A DNA stretch of 64,000 bases from Oscillibacter sp. GTDB taxonomy: Bacteria > Bacillota > Clostridia > Oscillospirales > Oscillospiraceae. Shown here in pieces: positions 1 to 8,503 of the stretch. Location: positions 1 through 64,000 of the forward strand of contig JAFXQV010000009.1 of assembly GCA_017526785.1 (NCBI GenBank), given 5' to 3'. Positions within the stretch are counted from its first letter, which is position 1. Each line of letters starts with the position of its first letter. The notes under the pieces were generated by a model. That model was given only the letters and a program-made list of their open reading frames with translations. It was not told the origin of the DNA and made no database searches. The position numbers and the translations under genes were made by a program.

Positions 1-153
1 CCTTTTTCTCTCGGCCTGCCCGACCCGGACAGGGCGGTCTCTCTTCCTGCACGTTCCGGCAAAGTTACTCCTCTTTTTAATGCCCTGCGTCCTTTCTGAC
101 CCCTTGTCTTAAAATCCCTACAACAAAGTGATACCGACCGGACATGTGAGGTC

Positions 154-182
154 TTGCAAGCGTCCCCGAAAAGCGGTATAAT
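154..182 (+). promoter_or_regulatory. Promoter of the antitoxin/PIN-toxin operon
   Basis: A TTGCAA -35 box and a perfect TATAAT -10 box are separated by exactly 17 bases. They sit about 30 bases upstream of the first small gene of the operon. The bases before this promoter hold no gene that I can support. Confidence 0.7.
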
Positions 183-212
183 GCACCGCGACAGCGCGGG
201 AAAGGAGACTGT

Positions 213-437
213 ATGACGGTACACTATACGCGTGACGGCAATCGCGCCCTGACGGAAGCGGAATTGGAAATGCTCCGCAAGGCGGAGGCCATGCCGCCGA
301 ACTACGACGAGGACTGCCCGGAACTGACACCGGAAATGGAAGCGGCTTTCCGGGAGGCGCGGAGACGGAAACCGCTCCGCGTGTTCCGGGTCTCACGGCA
401 CGCAAACCCGGAACCGTATCTGAAAACCAACCCATAA
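213..437 (+). CDS. Small hypothetical protein, first gene of TA operon
   Basis: A 74-residue charged protein starting at an ATG with GGAGA just upstream. It is rich in Glu and Arg, has no membrane segment and matches no family I recognise. Only 9 bases separate it from the antitoxin gene, and it directly follows a clear promoter, so it is probably co-transcribed with the toxin-antitoxin pair. Its final residues (HANPEPYLKTNP) resemble the QYANPEL stretch of the next protein, which may be coincidence or a distant relationship. Confidence 0.7.
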   Translation: MTVHYTRDGNRALTEAELEMLRKAEAMPPNYDEDCPELTPEMEAAFREARRRKPLRVFRVSRHANPEPYLKTNP

Positions 438-446
438 GGAGGCACT

Positions 447-719
447 ATGGAGACTACGGTACAAATTCGCATGGATTCGGACGTAAAGGAAAAAGTCGAG
501 GCGTTATACGCAAACATGGGGACGACATTTGCCGAGGCGGTACGCATTTTCGCGGCGCAAAGTCTTCTCGTGCAGGGAATGCCGCTGACCATGCGCGCCC
601 ACCCGCGCAAGGGTACGGCGTTCGGAATGCTGTCCCAGTACGCAAACCCGGAACTTCGCAAGAAAGAAGCCGAACTGCTCTCGCTTTCGTCGGAGGAAAC
701 AGACGGTGACACTGATTGA
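447..719 (+). CDS. RelB/DinJ-type antitoxin
   Basis: A 90-residue protein with the ribbon-helix-helix start typical of RelB/DinJ antitoxins: a strand reading VQIRMDSDVKEKVEALYA, then a helix with GTTFAEAVRIF. This fold binds DNA as a dimer and usually autoregulates its operon, while the C-terminal half binds the toxin. An AAGGAGG site lies 6 bases before the ATG. The gene overlaps the PIN toxin gene by 14 bases, which supports translational coupling. RelB antitoxins more often pair with RelE-fold toxins, so a PIN partner is a mixed arrangement. Confidence 0.85.
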   Translation: METTVQIRMDSDVKEKVEALYANMGTTFAEAVRIFAAQSLLVQGMPLTMRAHPRKGTAFGMLSQYANPELRKKEAELLSLSSEETDGDTD

Positions 720-1083
720 CACAAATGTGATTTTGCGCTTTTTGCTCAATGACGTGCCGGAACAGGCGGAACAGGCCAAGGCCGTGATTGAAGCGGGGGC
801 GTTCACCACAATAGAGGTCATCGCGGAAGTTGTCTATATTCTCCGAAAGGCCTATCAGTCAGACCGCGAAAAAATTTATCTGGCCATTATGCAGGTGGCG
901 GACGAAGTTGTGATTCCCGAATATGACGTGCTGGCATGCGCAATGGACTATTTCCGGGTACGCAATCTGGATTTTGTGGACTGCGTTCTGGCGGCGCGGG
1001 TACTGCTGGAAGATGAGGACGTGTTCAGCTTTGACAAAAAACTCATGGCGCTGATACGGCAAATCCGTCAACCGCCCGAATAG
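706..1083 (+). CDS. PIN-domain toxin (VapC-like ribonuclease)
   Basis: A 125-residue single PIN domain. Acidic residues expected for the metal site are visible: Asp in LIDTNVIL at the N-terminus, Glu in TTIEVIAEVVYIL, Asp in LDFVDCVLAA, and Asp in FSFDKKL near the C-terminus. PIN toxins cleave RNA, often tRNA or mRNA, and are neutralised by the upstream antitoxin. Translation starts at GTG with GGAGG 9 bases upstream, inside the end of the antitoxin gene. A hairpin terminator follows 15 bases after the stop codon. Confidence 0.88.
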   Translation: MTLIDTNVILRFLLNDVPEQAEQAKAVIEAGAFTTIEVIAEVVYILRKAYQSDREKIYLAIMQVADEVVIPEYDVLACAMDYFRVRNLDFVDCVLAARVLLEDEDVFSFDKKLMALIRQIRQPPE

Positions 1084-1097
1084 CGCAAACAAGACGC

Positions 1098-1125
1098 GGC
1101 CTCCGGTTACCCGGAGGCCGTGTTG
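1098..1125 (+). terminator. Terminator after the PIN toxin gene
   Basis: A perfect 9-bp stem (GGCCTCCGG with CCGGAGGCC, loop of 4) is followed by a modest T-rich stretch. It separates the toxin operon from the convergent S-layer protein gene. Confidence 0.65.
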
Positions 1126-1130
1126 ATTAT

Positions 1131-1227
1131 CGCTGACGGAGTATCCGGGGAGACCGGACTTTCGTCACTGGGAACCGCTGACGGAGTATCCGGAGGCCGG
1201 ACTTCCGTCATACGGGCGGGGGAACCG
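1131..1227. repeat. Two-copy direct repeat downstream of SLH gene
   Basis: Two imperfect units of about 46 and 50 bases each start with CGCTGACGGAGTATCCGG, continue with CCGGACTT and CGTCA, and end in GGAACC. They lie between the two convergent genes, just after the stop codon of the S-layer protein gene. Their role is unknown. Confidence 0.6.
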
Positions 1228-1232
1228 GGGAA

Positions 1233-4200
1233 TTACTGAGCCTTCGCGGTAATCACGAACTTGAGTGCGCTTCCCTGCTGAATATCGGTGGGAATATTCA
1301 CAGTCCAGATAGTCGTGTTCTCGGTGGCCTCAACCGACTTGGTCGGGTTGCCATCGGCGCTGGAAGTGTATTCCAGTGTTACCGTAGTATCGGCAGCTGT
1401 TGCAGAGTTAACGCCATCGGGTTTCAATACGTTGAAGTTAAAGGTTTGACCGGCCTGAACCTGCGTCACGTCGTTGGTAAGAACCTGATAGCCTGCCGTA
1501 GTCGCGGCGCTCATATCAAGGTTATAAGTGGCCGCAGGTTGGGGAGTATTACCGCCATTGCCGGGATTCGCGGCGGCCTGCGGTACGCCATCATCATCAA
1601 AGTTCACGATGAAGATATAGGTCACAACGCTGTCATCGGTGATGAAGTAAATAGCGTCCTTGGTATCGTTGACGATATCCTCATAGTCAATCTGTTCCAC
1701 GTTGCCGCCTTCGCAGTAGTACACGCGGACATTCTCGGCCACGTCAAGCAGATAGCTGTTGGAGAAGTTGGTATCGAGCCGGACTTCGGTGTCACTGGCG
1801 CGGCGGATACCAATGGCTCTGCCGGGCAGGACTCTCCCGCTGACGAAACTGCCTTCCACAATGAGGTCGTTGGAGTCATAGGCGAGCTTGTTCAGAATGA
1901 CGCAGTTGCCTTCGTTGTCGGTGTTGTCGATACCACTGCCGGGCTCGAAGTAGCTTCCGGTCGCGGCGAACCAGGTACCAGCCTTCACTCTGAGCGTCTT
2001 GACAACATCCTTGTCAATGGCGGTGACATCGTAGTAGTCGCCATCATCGGAGCGAACGAGTTTAGAGACGGACGGAGCAATCAGGAATGTGACATCCTTG
2101 CTGGCGCTGGACACATCGGAGGCTCTGGTGATGAAAATCTGCTTGGCAAGCGCGCCACGGTGATAGATATACGCCATGGTCTGGCTGTCACCAGCCTTAA
2201 CTTCCGGTACGTTCTTGGTGCCGGTGTAGGCCTTGTAGGTGTCGTTGGTGGTATCCTGTACGGTGAAGTGGGTTTCGGAGTCGACAATCAGAGTTTCGCC
2301 ACCGGCGACAACTTTATTGTTGCTATCGGTGATGATAGGCGTTGTAATAGTGCCGTCATTGGCGACATCCGAAGACGCAGAATAGCGATTGTCATACGCC
2401 CGATATCCAGCCGCGCTACTCGAAATGTTCTTGCCGTCAATCATGAACTGAGGCACAGAGAACATATACTTGTCATCGAGCGCATGGAGGCGGTAGCCGT
2501 TGTTGTTACTGCTCAGGCGTACGATTCTACCAGCGCGGAAGGCGCGGGCAATAGCCGTCACATCATTGGCTCTCTCGTTGTTTTCATCGCGGTAGTTCTT
2601 GGAGTCATCAAGATTGTAAGTTCTGCGTGCGCCGCTGGTTGTACGAACCACGGCCTGCACATCAGACGGGGCGGTGCCGTTCAAACGATCGCTGACATAG
2701 ACGCCGTTCCGATTCTCAATAGTGATACGTTCAATTAAAACGTACTGGTCAACGGCGAATTCGTCCTCTTCAATCCAGAAGGTGTAATCATTGTCATCGT
2801 CTTCGTTGACAATGCGGCCTTCATACTGCGGGAGGCTACCCACGCGGAACGTATAGACAACGTAAGCGGACTTACCGCTCAGGTCATCTTCGGTCATTTC
2901 GTAGAACGCGTACTCTTTGGCGTACACATACCTGTCACCATCGAGTGTGAGGTTCTCCCCGCTGACACGGCTGCTCAAAGCGCCGCTTTCCTGTTTCATC
3001 AGAGCCATGCTCTTGATACCGGGGGCGCTGTCGGAGTAGGTGTAGACAACGTAATCTTCTTCTTCAAAGTCCTCGGTCTCGAACTCGTTGCGACCGGGGT
3101 TGGCAATGGTACCGGGGCGGTGTGCGGCCTGATTGTCATCAGCGTAAACGACCGTGACATAACGGTCTTTCTTGGCGGTGGCCTCCTTCACGGCGTCAAT
3201 CTTGCCGCCATAGAGAGAAATTACGCAAATGTCAACATGGTTGGTGGCCTCATTGCGGTAGCACTCAACAATCGTGCCGTTGCCGAAGCGGTCAACGCGG
3301 TGGTTGCCATCGCCGTACGCGTCGATGGAACGACCCACCATTGCCTGCGTAACTGTCGTGGCACCATTGGTCACACCGATAAAGTTAGCGCTGTTCGCGT
3401 ACCCGTTTCTGACCTGCGCGACGGTTTTGCCTTTCTTCACATCGTCATCGCTGTATCTCAGGAGGTTGGTGCCATGGTCAAGCGCCTTGTCATTGGCACG
3501 CGCCATATTCAAATCCGCGTTATTGGGGATATTGCTGTTGATATAGAGGTCAGCGCTGTCATCGCCCTCGGTCATGTGCAGTGCCGCGTAGATAGCGTTT
3601 ACCTTGGGGTTGCCAACGAAAACGGCGTCCGGTTCGCGGGAGTAGGTACCAATTTCAACGCCTTTCCAGAACCACTTAATGCACGGGCGGCCGAAGTCAT
3701 CCTGCGTGTACTCATCCCACACGTTCGGCTGACGCACAAGTTTGTCGAAGTAACGCTCAGCAAACTGAACGATAGGATAGCCGGTATATGTGCCGCCGAT
3801 AAATCCGGAAACGCCGGTGTCTCTGCGGCTGTTAATGTTGTTGGCGCTGGTGGTGGACGTTGTCCACGTCTGCGGGGAGGCCTTACCGCTACCCATGCTG
3901 ACGGTCACGCCGTTGATGTTGATGGAGTTCTGGGACGGATACTCCACAAGGTCGCCCTGAAGCGTGTTGAACGCGTAGATGGCGGCGTCTCCACGGGTCA
4001 CGCCCTTTTCAAGGTTTTCGCCTTTGGGGTCGGAGGTAATGCCCTTGTTGAGCTTAATACCGAGCGCGATTTTGGCGACATTGACTTTCCAGTTCGAACC
4101 TGTGAAGCCTTCGGCGTCAACGCTGTAACCGAGCGTACCGAGAAGCATTTTCAGGAAGGCGTATCCGGTCAAAGCTCCGGTCGGCTTAAAGGTGTTGTCA

Positions 4201-4562
4201 CTGTAGCCGTTGATGATTTTCTCGTGGGAGCAGTAGGCGATGTAGCCCGCCCACTCCGTATTAGGTGTGACGTCCGGGAAGGGGGCTTCGTTGGTGGGAA
4301 GCGCCTTCGCCGCGACGGGGCCAAGAATCATGTTGCAAATAATCTTGGCGGCGGCTTGACGCGTCAGGGTCGCTTCCGGCTTAAAGGTGTCGTCCTCATA
4401 GCCGGACATGACATCAATCGTCTGGACAACGTCGATGGCCTGCTTTGCGTACTGGGACAGCTCATCGGTGTCCGTGAAGGCGTCGGCTTCGGGTGTGGCG
4501 ACGAACGTGCAAAGAGAAAGCGTCATCACGAGAGCCAGCGCCATGGAAATGAACTTCTTCAT
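1233..4562 (-). CDS. S-layer homology (SLH) domain surface protein
   Basis: A 1109-residue exported protein. It opens with a signal peptide (MKKFISMALALVMTLSL, probable cleavage near residue 28). Two clear SLH modules follow at about residues 29-81 and 94-145, each with a GYxDxTFKP motif, and a degenerate third reaches about residue 205. SLH modules bind pyruvylated secondary cell-wall polymer, so the protein probably coats the cell surface. The remaining 900 residues are rich in Asp, Asn, Thr and Val, typical of extracellular beta-rich domains, and match no family I can name. The ATG is preceded by AAAGGAGG at ideal spacing. A promoter about 250 bases upstream implies a long, GC-rich leader. 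Confidence 0.9.
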   Translation of the reverse strand: MKKFISMALALVMTLSLCTFVATPEADAFTDTDELSQYAKQAIDVVQTIDVMSGYEDDTFKPEATLTRQAAAKIICNMILGPVAAKALPTNEAPFPDVTPNTEWAGYIAYCSHEKIINGYSDNTFKPTGALTGYAFLKMLLGTLGYSVDAEGFTGSNWKVNVAKIALGIKLNKGITSDPKGENLEKGVTRGDAAIYAFNTLQGDLVEYPSQNSININGVTVSMGSGKASPQTWTTSTTSANNINSRRDTGVSGFIGGTYTGYPIVQFAERYFDKLVRQPNVWDEYTQDDFGRPCIKWFWKGVEIGTYSREPDAVFVGNPKVNAIYAALHMTEGDDSADLYINSNIPNNADLNMARANDKALDHGTNLLRYSDDDVKKGKTVAQVRNGYANSANFIGVTNGATTVTQAMVGRSIDAYGDGNHRVDRFGNGTIVECYRNEATNHVDICVISLYGGKIDAVKEATAKKDRYVTVVYADDNQAAHRPGTIANPGRNEFETEDFEEEDYVVYTYSDSAPGIKSMALMKQESGALSSRVSGENLTLDGDRYVYAKEYAFYEMTEDDLSGKSAYVVYTFRVGSLPQYEGRIVNEDDDNDYTFWIEEDEFAVDQYVLIERITIENRNGVYVSDRLNGTAPSDVQAVVRTTSGARRTYNLDDSKNYRDENNERANDVTAIARAFRAGRIVRLSSNNNGYRLHALDDKYMFSVPQFMIDGKNISSSAAGYRAYDNRYSASSDVANDGTITTPIITDSNNKVVAGGETLIVDSETHFTVQDTTNDTYKAYTGTKNVPEVKAGDSQTMAYIYHRGALAKQIFITRASDVSSASKDVTFLIAPSVSKLVRSDDGDYYDVTAIDKDVVKTLRVKAGTWFAATGSYFEPGSGIDNTDNEGNCVILNKLAYDSNDLIVEGSFVSGRVLPGRAIGIRRASDTEVRLDTNFSNSYLLDVAENVRVYYCEGGNVEQIDYEDIVNDTKDAIYFITDDSVVTYIFIVNFDDDGVPQAAANPGNGGNTPQPAATYNLDMSAATTAGYQVLTNDVTQVQAGQTFNFNVLKPDGVNSATAADTTVTLEYTSSADGNPTKSVEATENTTIWTVNIPTDIQQGSALKFVITAKAQ

Positions 4563-5182
4563 TGGGATTCCTCCTTTGACAGATTTGCCGTGGCCGGACG
4601 GGTTCGACCGTCGCGCGCGTCGCGTTCCCGGGGAGGACGGACGCCATAGACGGCTCTAAGCCGTGGTGAGCGGCTCCGGACGCGTCCGGCGCGGCATGGT
4701 AAGAAGTTCCTTTGTGAATGCACGAAAGACTTCTTTCTGCCCCGGGTGTCCGGAGGCGTCTTCCCCTGTAAGTCGTGGTGCCGGGGAGGAAAGAGGCCTT
4801 CTGTGCTTCACGGTTGGGATGATAACAGATTCCGGCGGGAAATGCAAGGGGTTTCCGGCACTTGTAATGAAAGTGTAACATTACCGGAAAATACCGCATT
4901 TTTACGGGAATCGGGCATATGACAGGGGTTTCCGGCTGTAAAAATGGCGTAACAGAGTGACAGAGGCGTTACAGACGGTAACGAAAGCTGGAAAAAAATA
5001 ACGGCTTGGTAACAATTTTTGCCACGGGGCGGGCGGCCTGTCTGTGGAAAATCGCCATGGCGGCCGGAGACGCCGCGCCGCGCGGGGCGGCAATTCCTCT
5101 GTTGCGCGAAAATCAGGATTGTACTGGACGGGGAAACGTGGTATAATTCCGGGCGGAAACAGCCACTATCCGGGAAAGAGAG
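4563..5182. promoter_or_regulatory. Intergenic region between SLH gene and dnaA, with SLH promoter and leader
   Basis: No gene is seen. On the minus strand TTGCAT (4842-4847) and TATCAT (4819-4824) are 17 bases apart and would start the SLH transcript near 4812, leaving a leader of about 250 bases rich in GC hairpins. The stretch 4876-5015 contains several GTAAC/GTTAC words (for example GTGTAACATTACC) that could be binding sites. The dnaA promoter follows at 5119-5147. Confidence 0.6.
5119..5147 (+). promoter_or_regulatory. dnaA promoter
   Basis: TTGTAC and a perfect TATAAT are separated by 17 bases, about 45 bases before the dnaA start codon. No DnaA box overlaps it, unlike many autoregulated dnaA promoters. 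Confidence 0.7.
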
Positions 5183-5191
5183 GTGTTTTTT

Positions 5192-6544
5192 TTGAACTCA
5201 GTCGCGGACGTATGGGAGAACGTCCTAACGCAAATGCGGGGGGCGCTCTCGGACACGACCATCAACACATGGTTCGACGAAATAGACCCCGTGGACATTC
5301 AGGGGAACACGCTGGTTCTGCACTGCGGGAACGCGTTCAAGCGGGGCTACATCAAGTCCCTGTTCACGGAGAACATTCAGGAGGCCATGAAAAATCTGTT
5401 TTCGCGGGACTTCGAGGTGAGCGTGCTGGACGATGAGGAGTACCGCAAGTTTATGGGCAAGGGCGCGGACACGTTCGGGGTACACACCAGCGAGCGCTTC
5501 ACTTTTGACACGTTCGTGGTAGGTCCCTCAAACAAACTTGCGTGGGCGGCGTCAAAGTCGGTGGCGATGTACCCGACGCGGAACTATAACCCGCTCTTGA
5601 TTTACGGGGAATCGGGCTTGGGCAAGACACACTTAATCTACGCCATCAAGAACGAAATCCACCAGAATTTCCCGCGCTACCACACGATTTACGTCAAGGG
5701 GGACGAGCTGGCCAACGAGCTTGTGGACGCGATACAGGCCGGGCGAATGGCGACCGCCGAAATGCGCGACAAGTACCGCAAGGCGGACGTACTGCTTGTG
5801 GACGACGTGCAGTTTATCGCCGGGAAGAAGCAGACACAAGAGGAGTTTTTCCACACGTTCAACAGCCTGTACGAGTCGGGGCGGCAAATCGTGCTGACGA
5901 GCGACCGCCCGCCGCACGAAATCACGCTGTTAGAGGAGCGCTTGCGGACGCGCTTCGAGTGGGGGCTGATAGTGGACGTGGAGCCGCCGGACTTTGAGAC
6001 GCGCGTCGCCATTATCCGGTCGAAAGCGGCCAGTCTGGGCATTACCTTTCCGGACACGGTGTCGTCGTACATTGCGGAGAATGTCACGTCGAACGTCCGG
6101 CAGTTGGAGGGGACGGTCAACAAGGTGCTGGCCTACCGCGACCTGCTCAACGACCACACCGACAAGGCGACGGTGCGCCGCGCCATGCAGGACATTTTGA
6201 AGCAGACGACGGCGGAGTACGTCCCGACGCCGCAGAGCATCATACAGTATGTAAGCCACTGCTACGACCTCACGCCGGACGTGGTCACGGGGCAGTCCCG
6301 GAACCGGAACGCGGCGACGGCGCGGCAGGTGGCCATGTACCTTATCCGGAACATGACGAACCTTTCGCAGGACGAAATCGGGCAGAGGTTCAACGGCCGC
6401 GACCACTCGACGGTGATTTACTCCCTCCGCCAGACCGAACTCCGCATGCGCGACGACCCCGCGTTTGCGAACACGATACGGGAAATCAAGACAAACCTGC
6501 TTTCGGAGTTCGACGCCGAACGGCAGGGCGGCGGCGGCCTCTGA
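5192..6544 (+). CDS. dnaA: Chromosomal replication initiator protein DnaA
   Basis: DnaA binds DnaA boxes at oriC, forms an ATP-dependent filament and opens the duplex. The 450-residue protein has the N-terminal oligomerisation domain, a short linker, an AAA+ domain with Walker A GESGLGKTH and Walker B VLLVDDVQF, and the C-terminal box-binding signature FNGRDHSTVIYSL. I chose the TTG start because GAGAGGTG lies 6 bases upstream and the product then begins MNSVADVWENV, like other DnaA proteins. A GTG 9 bases earlier is possible but overlaps that ribosome site. The gene lies immediately upstream of the box-rich origin. Confidence 0.97.
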   Translation: MNSVADVWENVLTQMRGALSDTTINTWFDEIDPVDIQGNTLVLHCGNAFKRGYIKSLFTENIQEAMKNLFSRDFEVSVLDDEEYRKFMGKGADTFGVHTSERFTFDTFVVGPSNKLAWAASKSVAMYPTRNYNPLLIYGESGLGKTHLIYAIKNEIHQNFPRYHTIYVKGDELANELVDAIQAGRMATAEMRDKYRKADVLLVDDVQFIAGKKQTQEEFFHTFNSLYESGRQIVLTSDRPPHEITLLEERLRTRFEWGLIVDVEPPDFETRVAIIRSKAASLGITFPDTVSSYIAENVTSNVRQLEGTVNKVLAYRDLLNDHTDKATVRRAMQDILKQTTAEYVPTPQSIIQYVSHCYDLTPDVVTGQSRNRNAATARQVAMYLIRNMTNLSQDEIGQRFNGRDHSTVIYSLRQTELRMRDDPAFANTIREIKTNLLSEFDAERQGGGGL

Positions 6545-7033
6545 CACGCCAGAACAGTTCCCGGCGTGGGAAAAGGTACCCCGTGACGCCCCCGGCCGCC
6601 CTCGCGGGGCATGCCGGAAACACCCTCAAAAAGTTGCGAAAACCGACTTTTTCTGGAAAAGGCCGAAAATCGCGTTTTGCCGGAATTTGCAACTTTTCGG
6701 GCAAATTGAAAACCCCGTTTTTCAGAGGCTTAGTAAAAAAGTTTTTCTACTTTTCCACAAAAAAAATGTGGAATGTGGAATAAAAACCTGTGGAAAACTT
6801 TTTAGTAAAGAAGTTTTCCACAATTTCCACAATCTTTCAACATACCGATGTGGAAAACGGATTGGCTCTACGAGGGGCTTTGAGGCACTTTTCCACATTT
6901 TCCACATCCCTACTACTACTACTAATTAACTTTCTGTTTTTTTACGCGCGCGCGCCCAGTTTCTCAAAATCGGCTCCCCCAAAAAACGGTTTCCCGTTTT
7001 TATTCCAAACAAAACTTTCAGGAGGAACTTCCC
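6545..7033. other. oriC: Chromosomal replication origin (oriC, dnaA-dnaN intergenic)
   Basis: The 489-base gap contains at least eight DnaA boxes of the form TTTTCCACA or its complement TGTGGAAAA within 6751-6906, for example at 6751, 6789, 6814, 6823, 6849, 6889 and 6898. The last box touches a short CCC and then TACTACTACTACTAAT at 6911-6926. This matches the box, GC spacer and DnaA-trio layout described for the bacterial basal unwinding system, with the trios read on the complementary strand. An AT-rich stretch and a GC-alternating tract lead into the dnaN ribosome site. Confidence 0.92.
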
Positions 7034-8143
7034 ATGATTTCTTTTTTTTGTGAAAAAGTGTTATTGCAGAGTGCCATCAACCTTGCGGGGCGTGCTGTCT
7101 CCCCCAAGAGTAGCATACCTGCCCTTGAAGGACTGCTCCTCGACGCTGACACCGGAATCACCCTTTCGGGTTACAACATGAACACGGGCATTCGTTCTTC
7201 TATCCCGGCAGAGGTAAAAGAAAAGGGGCGTGTGGTTTTGTCCGCGCGGCTCTGCTCTGACATAGTACGTCGTATGCCGGACAATATGATATCCGTCACG
7301 GTGTCGGACAATCTGTCCGTCCGCATGACCTGCGGCGACGCGGACTTTGAAATCACGGGGCTTGACGCCGCCGACTTCCCGGAACTCCCCGGCGTGGAAG
7401 AAGAGGCGTCCCTGACCATCCGCCAGAACCTGTTCCGGGACATGATTGACCAGACCGTGTTCTCCGTGTCGACGAACGAGGCGCGTATGATTCATACGGG
7501 GGCGCTGTTCGAGACCGACGCCGGACGGCTGACCATGGTCGCCGTGGACGGGTTCCGGCTCGCCCTGCGCCGGGAGGAGTTGCTGTCCGGCAACGGCGGG
7601 AATATGTCCTTTGTCGTGCCGGGTGCGGCGCTCAACGAAGTGAAGAATATCTGCGCCGATATCGACGACCCGGCCGTTATCACGCTTGGGAAACGCCATA
7701 TCCTGTTTGAAATCGGCGGGACGGAGCTTATCTGCCGCCGTCTGGAGGGAGAGTTTTTGAACTACCGCCAGTCGATTCCGCGCGACAACCCCACCCGCGT
7801 GACGGTCGAGTGCCGCGACATGCTCAACAGCCTTGACCGCGTGTCGGTGGTGATTTCGGAGAAGCTCAAAGCGCCCGTCCGGTGCCGGTTCGAGCGCGAC
7901 AGGGTCTTTTTGTCGGCGCGGACGGGGAGCGGCGAAGCCCGCGACGTTTGCCAGACCGTCGGCGACGGCGGGAATCTGGAAATAGGCTTCAACAACCGCT
8001 ACCTGATAGACGCCCTGCGCCACGCCCCCGCCGACTCCGTGGAAATCCAACTTAACACGGGCGTTTCCCCGGCGATTATCGCCCCCGTGGACGGAACCGA
8101 CAACTTTTTGTACATGGTTCTGCCCGTCCGCCTGAAAGCCTGA
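7034..8143 (+). CDS. dnaN: DNA polymerase III beta subunit (sliding clamp)
   Basis: This 369-residue protein has the usual length for the beta clamp, the homodimeric ring that holds DNA polymerase III on DNA. Recognisable stretches include the N-terminal LLQSAINLAGRAVSPKSSIPALEGL and the C-terminal ending YMVLPVRLKA. The ATG is preceded by CAGGAGG. It lies directly downstream of oriC and upstream of yaaA and recF in the conserved order. DnaA boxes immediately after the stop codon probably belong to the next promoter. Confidence 0.97.
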   Translation: MISFFCEKVLLQSAINLAGRAVSPKSSIPALEGLLLDADTGITLSGYNMNTGIRSSIPAEVKEKGRVVLSARLCSDIVRRMPDNMISVTVSDNLSVRMTCGDADFEITGLDAADFPELPGVEEEASLTIRQNLFRDMIDQTVFSVSTNEARMIHTGALFETDAGRLTMVAVDGFRLALRREELLSGNGGNMSFVVPGAALNEVKNICADIDDPAVITLGKRHILFEIGGTELICRRLEGEFLNYRQSIPRDNPTRVTVECRDMLNSLDRVSVVISEKLKAPVRCRFERDRVFLSARTGSGEARDVCQTVGDGGNLEIGFNNRYLIDALRHAPADSVEIQLNTGVSPAIIAPVDGTDNFLYMVLPVRLKA

Positions 8144-8149
8144 CAAAAG

Positions 8150-8259
8150 TTTTCCACAAAGTTTCAAAACCTGTGGAAAGTTCCCGGCGGTTGTGCTACA
8201 ATGTCCCCCGCGACACATCACCGGAAACTTTCCACAACCTGTCAACAAATTGTGGAAAG
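8150..8259. promoter_or_regulatory. DnaA-box cluster and promoter upstream of yaaA-recF
   Basis: Four DnaA-type boxes lie at 8150-8158, 8172-8180, 8228-8236 and 8251-8259 in alternating orientation. A TACAAT -10 at 8197-8202 has its -35 position inside the second box. The layout suggests that DnaA controls transcription of yaaA-recF, or that this is a second part of a bipartite origin. Confidence 0.65.
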
Positions 8260-8281
8260 CTCTCCGCCGAAAGGAGTAGCC

Positions 8282-8503
8282 ATGCCCACTGAACTTGTCC
8301 GAATCCACACCGACTACATCACCCTGCAAGACCTCCTGAAGCTCACCGGAGCCGTCGACACGGGCGGAGAGGCCAAAGTCCGCGTGCAGAACGGGGAGGC
8401 GTCGGTCAACGGCGAACCGTGTACCCAGCGCGGGAAAAAACTCCGCCCCGGCGACACGGTCTCTTTCCGGGAGCGCCGCTTCACCGTCGGCCATGGAACT
8501 TGA
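8282..8503 (+). CDS. yaaA: S4-domain RNA-binding protein YaaA
   Basis: A 73-residue S4-like protein of the type encoded between dnaN and recF in Firmicutes. The pattern LQDLLKLTGAVDTGGEAK, then VNGEPCTQRGKKLRPGDTV, is the S4 fold that binds RNA. The ATG has AAAGGAG 6 bases upstream; an in-frame upstream extension lacks any ribosome site and crosses the DnaA boxes, so I exclude it. It overlaps recF by 11 bases, implying coupled translation. Confidence 0.88.
   Translation: MPTELVRIHTDYITLQDLLKLTGAVDTGGEAKVRVQNGEASVNGEPCTQRGKKLRPGDTVSFRERRFTVGHGT

Noticed and set aside
3120-4649. Long open frame antisense to the S-layer protein gene
   Set aside because: It mirrors the Asp/Asn/Thr-rich coding strand, has no ribosome site and no recognisable domain; it is a GC-driven shadow.
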